Assembly: GCA_902796705.1 (NCBI GenBank) | Contig: CADBQF010000141.1 | Location: forward strand, 1-9,519 | Source of the DNA: Ruminococcus flavefaciens | GTDB lineage: Bacteria; Bacillota; Clostridia; Oscillospirales; Ruminococcaceae | DNA: 9,519 bases | Direction: 5' to 3' | Part shown: piece after piece, positions 7,059 to 9,519 of the stretch | Layout of the letters: each line of letters starts with the position of its first letter | Position numbering within the stretch: position 1 is the stretch's first letter | The notes under the pieces: generated by a model | Database searches by the model: none | What the model was told of the DNA's origin: nothing | Seen by the model: the letters and a program-made list of their open reading frames with translations, nothing else | Made by a program: the position numbers and the translations under genes

Positions 7059-7658
7059 TTATTTTTTCCAGAGGGAGCTGACGTGCTTCTCTGTATCGTT
7101 GTGTATGCGGATAAAGTTTTTTGTGTGCTTGAAAGCGACTATCACCGATAAAACGGCAAGTGCGGCAGTTCCGGCGGCATCTCCCGTGCTGAAAGCGTAT
7201 ATCAGCGTGAAAATGACAGAGCCGACAGGAGCTATGAGCGATATGTAATCGAACACGATCACGAGTATCAGTGCAGCAGCGAGCATTGCAGCGAAATACA
7301 GCGGAGACAGTCCGAGTATCATACCGCCGAGGCTCGCAAGGCCTTTTCCGCCCCTGAACTTCATCAGAGCCGGGAAGATATGGCCAAGCACACAGCCTAT
7401 GCCTGCTGCCAGACCGGCATCATAAGTTCCGGGAAATAATAATCTCTCCGCAATGATGACGGCAGCCGTAGCTTTGAGTATATCGAAGACGGCAGTTGCA
7501 GCACCGGCTTTTTTGCCCATTATCATGGTGACATTTGAAGCACCGGCATTTCCTGTGCCTTTGTCACGTATATCGAAGCCTTTGAGCTTTGAGAGGATAA
7601 CGGCAGGGTTTATGTTTCCTATAGCGTATCCCAAAAGGAGAGCGAGAAGTATCTTCAT
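7059..7658 (-). CDS. plsY: glycerol-3-phosphate acyltransferase PlsY (divergent motifs)
   Basis: A 199-residue polytopic membrane protein of the PlsY family, which transfers an acyl group from acyl-phosphate to glycerol-3-phosphate to make lysophosphatidic acid, the first step of phospholipid synthesis in most Gram-positive bacteria. The N-terminal GYAIGNINPAVILSKLKG-FDIR block and motif 1 GTGNAGASN (34-42), motif 2 FRGGKGLAS (101-109) and motif 3 FKHTKN (176-181) place it clearly. Compared with the family motif SGNxGATNxxR, Ser is Thr35 and the terminal Arg is Met45. In motif 3 the usual Glu before Asn is Lys180, while His178 and Asn181 are kept. The start has AAAGGAG about 10 bases upstream, inside the last codons of the exonuclease gene, and only 4 bases separate the two genes, so they are probably co-transcribed and coupled. 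Confidence 0.92.
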   Translation of the reverse strand: MKILLALLLGYAIGNINPAVILSKLKGFDIRDKGTGNAGASNVTMIMGKKAGAATAVFDILKATAAVIIAERLLFPGTYDAGLAAGIGCVLGHIFPALMKFRGGKGLASLGGMILGLSPLYFAAMLAAALILVIVFDYISLIAPVGSVIFTLIYAFSTGDAAGTAALAVLSVIVAFKHTKNFIRIHNDTEKHVSSLWKK

Positions 7659-7662
7659 ATCA

Positions 7663-8262
7663 TCAGGACTCCTTTTGCTTATTTTTTGCTTTTGACTGAG
7701 CGAAAGCGATAACGCTTTCCTCCTTTATAAGATGCAGATAGCAGCCGTTGCAGATCTCGCAGTCTTTTTCTGCACGGTGAGCTCCCTTTACGGAAATATC
7801 ATAGTAAGCCGCAACGGAAGTCTGCTTCCTGTCAGGAAGCTGAGGAAGTGCAGCTCTTGCAAAGCGTACCACATCGACATAATCATTGCCGAGGTGTTTC
7901 CCGTGGCATTTCAGCAGAGCATCATACAGGAAATTCAGGTCGAAATTGACATTGTACCCCATGAGGATATCATCGCCTGCGAATTCACTGAACCGCTGTA
8001 TCGCCTCACTGATACCGGGAGCGTCCTTTACCATATCATTGGTGATGCCGGTAAGACTTGTGATGAATGAGTTTATCTTCCGGGAAGGCTTTATGAGCGT
8101 CGTGAAGACATCTTCCTTTTTGAAATCACGGTATCTTACGGCAGCGATCTCAATTATCTCGCAGCTTTCCGGTTCAAGGCCGGTCGTTTCGATATCGATG
8201 ACGCAGTAGTCTGACGGGAACGAGACAAGGCTCTTTCCTTTTTTTCTTTTAGTTCCAGCCAA
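7663..8262 (-). CDS. DnaQ-like DEDDh 3'-5' exonuclease
   Basis: A 199-residue single-domain exonuclease of the DnaQ/PolC-epsilon superfamily, which removes nucleotides from 3' ends with two metal ions. All five DEDDh residues are present: Asp23 and Glu25 in VIDIETTGLE, Asp108 in GYNVNFDLNF, and His162 and Asp167 in HRAEKD. The conserved LTGIT-NDMV segment lies at 70-78. The His often found in Exo II is Tyr103. The start is TTG at 8262: AGGAGG at 8270-8275 lies 7 bases upstream, an in-frame TGA lies just beyond, and the nearby ATG at 8265-8267 is out of frame. A basic, low-complexity leader (KRKKGK) precedes the domain. It could be a stand-alone proofreading or processing nuclease; no polymerase domain is attached. 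It leads a two-gene unit with plsY. Confidence 0.92.
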   Translation of the reverse strand: MAGTKRKKGKSLVSFPSDYCVIDIETTGLEPESCEIIEIAAVRYRDFKKEDVFTTLIKPSRKINSFITSLTGITNDMVKDAPGISEAIQRFSEFAGDDILMGYNVNFDLNFLYDALLKCHGKHLGNDYVDVVRFARAALPQLPDRKQTSVAAYYDISVKGAHRAEKDCEICNGCYLHLIKEESVIAFAQSKAKNKQKES

Positions 8263-8269
8263 AACATCA

Positions 8270-8275
8270 CCTCCT
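8270..8275 (-). promoter_or_regulatory. ribosome-binding site deciding a TTG start
   Basis: AGGAGG on the minus strand stands 7 bases before the TTG at 8262. No in-frame ATG or GTG exists between it and the upstream stop, and the ATG that overlaps this region is in a different frame, so the exonuclease most probably starts at TTG. Confidence 0.8.
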
Positions 8276-8289
8276 GCTGTGGCTCATAT

Positions 8290-8318
8290 ATTATAACATA
8301 GTTTTTGAAAAATAGCAA
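8290..8318 (-). promoter_or_regulatory. sigma-A-type promoter of the exonuclease-plsY unit
   Basis: On the minus strand, -35 TTGCTA (8313-8318) and -10 TATAAT (8290-8295) are 17 bases apart, with expected initiation near 8283 and a leader of about 21 bases. The -10 and the bases after it (TATAATATATGA) are identical to those of the recD2 promoter. Confidence 0.82.
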
Positions 8319-8328
8319 GGCACGCAGC

Positions 8329-8346
8329 AAAAAACTTCCGTCCGGA
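8329..8346 (-). terminator. possible weak terminator after the right-edge gene
   Basis: Directly after the TGA at 8347-8349, the minus strand carries TCCGGACGGA, which can form only a short stem (three pairs with a GGAC loop), followed after AAG by six T (8329-8334). The position and T-run suit a terminator but the hairpin is poor. Confidence 0.35.
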
Positions 8347-9519
8347 TCATTTCACGTCGATAGATTCAACGATCTTCTGGAGTTCATACATATCTTCCTG
8401 CGAATGGAAAACTATCGCCACATCGAGTCTCTGAGAGGGATCTGGAGTGGTGAACCAGCCGTACTGTATGTAGGTAGGTTCGTCGTCCTTTGTTTCACCG
8501 TCATAGCAAACTAAGAACAATTCACCCTCACAGCCGTTGCTGAGAGTCTTTTGTCCGGTCGTGCAGAAATTAACGCCCGGCGTACCGCTCATACATAATT
8601 TCATCAAGGCATCTGATTCCGTTTTCGGATCGAGCTGTCCTGTTCTGAGCGAAACGTCGAATTTCTCGGCATCGGCTTTGAAAGCCGTGCAGTCGCCGGT
8701 ATAGAGATATCCTGTGAAAGAGCCGTCTGTATCCTGCCATGCAAATTCATCTTTGGTGAGAACAACGCCCTCCGGGAGATAGCTGAAAGATACATCATCA
8801 GCCGTCAGAGCGGGAACAGGCGGTTCTTTTTCCGTGTCAGTTCCGGTATTTCCGGTTACAGGCTGAGGACTTCCATTATCCCATGTGAACGTAGCGAGCG
8901 AATCGAGAGCCTTTTGTATGTATTCCTCATCGGTGCAGCCGAACCATATATTGATATACGATGTATCATTGACAGGGAAGAAGCAGTTGATGCTGTAGGC
9001 ATTATCAACACCTTCTTCGCTGAAATCCGATATTATGCACTGACCTGCTTCACCTCCGGCAGCCGGTATCTCACGCAGTTCAGATGAACCTGCGTTTTGC
9101 AGCAGGATATCATGTATAGATGAAGCGAAGTCTTTTACACCGGCATATCCGGGGCGTTCAAGATATTCTATGCCGATCTGGATAACGTCGTTCTGTTCGC
9201 ATTCAAGGAGAGTCTGGCATTTTCCCTCCTCATCATCTTTGAGATAATCTGAAACGTGCCTGATCTGTATCTCTTTCGGGACAGTGATGCTGAATCCGAA
9301 TTCGTCGCAGCGGAAGACAGTATCGTGGGAATATTTTGAAACGTCCTGTCCCCATGCGGCATACCATTCATACGCATCAGCGAGAAGATAAACGCCGGGT
9401 TCGGTGATGTTCGCACTCACCTTGTGCTTTTCGGCATCAAGGTGCGATTCTATCGTATCATAAAAGGCATCGTTCTCATTATAATGCAGAAGAATGAGAT
9501 TTTCCGGAGGAACGCCGTC
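8347..9519 (-). CDS. C-terminal part of a probable secreted or surface protein, unknown function (5' end outside window)
   Basis: The frame is open through the right edge and gives 390 visible residues; the GTG at 9420 is an internal valine, not a start. The first 60 visible residues (ILLHYNENDAFYDT, then VSANITEPGVYLLADAYEW) look like strands of an Ig-like or similar beta-sandwich of the kind that follows larger surface domains; this is inference. Two domains of about 145 residues come next, at about 70-213 and 243-390, joined by a Pro/Thr/Gly-rich linker at 219-238. Each begins with a short strand (FGFSITVP, VSFSYLPEG), has a central sheet, and ends in a helix plus strand (IQKALDSLATFTW, LQKIVESIDVK). 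This suggests a duplicated PsbP/Mog1-like alpha/beta fold. Six cysteines fall in the second domain and four in the first. No transmembrane segment or LPxTG anchor is seen at the C-terminus. I cannot name a function. Confidence 0.82.
   Translation of the reverse strand, partial: DGVPPENLILLHYNENDAFYDTIESHLDAEKHKVSANITEPGVYLLADAYEWYAAWGQDVSKYSHDTVFRCDEFGFSITVPKEIQIRHVSDYLKDDEEGKCQTLLECEQNDVIQIGIEYLERPGYAGVKDFASSIHDILLQNAGSSELREIPAAGGEAGQCIISDFSEEGVDNAYSINCFFPVNDTSYINIWFGCTDEEYIQKALDSLATFTWDNGSPQPVTGNTGTDTEKEPPVPALTADDVSFSYLPEGVVLTKDEFAWQDTDGSFTGYLYTGDCTAFKADAEKFDVSLRTGQLDPKTESDALMKLCMSGTPGVNFCTTGQKTLSNGCEGELFLVCYDGETKDDEPTYIQYGWFTTPDPSQRLDVAIVFHSQEDMYELQKIVESIDVK

Noticed and set aside
9418..9420. 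GTG as start codon of the right-edge gene
   Set aside because: The frame continues without a stop for 33 further codons to the edge, and no ribosome-binding site precedes the GTG, so the gene is cut by the window.
1..9519. Search for CRISPR arrays, tRNA/rRNA, insertion sequences, phage or defence genes
   Set aside because: No direct-repeat arrays, cloverleaf-like segments, transposase motifs or terminal inverted repeats were seen. The window is almost fully covered by ordinary coding genes of one strand.

Overview
The window looks like ordinary chromosomal sequence from a Gram-positive Firmicute, most likely a Clostridia/Ruminococcus-type gut anaerobe. The grounds are strong AGGAGG ribosome-binding sites, TTGCnn-17-TATAAT promoters, RecD2 without RecBC, PlsY, PASTA repeats, a lipoprotein lipobox, and the general look of the proteins. 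This placement is inferred from protein style, not from a marker gene. Every gene I can support is on the minus strand, so the window reads from right to left.

Right edge (8347-9519): the C-terminal part of a probably extracellular protein. It has an Ig-like tail end followed by two alpha/beta domains that look like a duplication, and it runs off the window. Next, 7059-8318: a clean promoter drives a two-gene unit encoding a DEDDh 3'-5' exonuclease (TTG start) and PlsY, the membrane glycerol-3-phosphate acyltransferase, which ends in a hairpin terminator. Then 5600-7006: a MATE-family transporter with its own strong terminator. Then 5198-5551: a small one-helix membrane protein of unknown function.

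Left half (1-5220): a second clean promoter, whose -35 lies inside the 3' end of the small gene, opens a compact four-gene operon: recD2 helicase, an MreB/Mbl-type actin, a two-helix membrane protein with a helical cytoplasmic region, and a lipoprotein carrying at least four PASTA repeats that runs off the left edge. Spacings are 18 bp, 12 bp and a 4-base ATGA overlap, with no terminator seen between genes. The last three genes form a plausible cell-envelope module: a cytoplasmic filament, a membrane protein, and an extracytoplasmic muropeptide- or wall-binding lipoprotein. That link is inference from gene order and domains. No mreC or mreD accompanies the actin gene here.

I see no tRNA, rRNA, CRISPR array, insertion sequence or phage gene, and no gene-free stretch over 300 bases. 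The most interesting element is the MreB / membrane protein / PASTA lipoprotein unit. I would call it an uncharacterised envelope module rather than a demonstrated new system.
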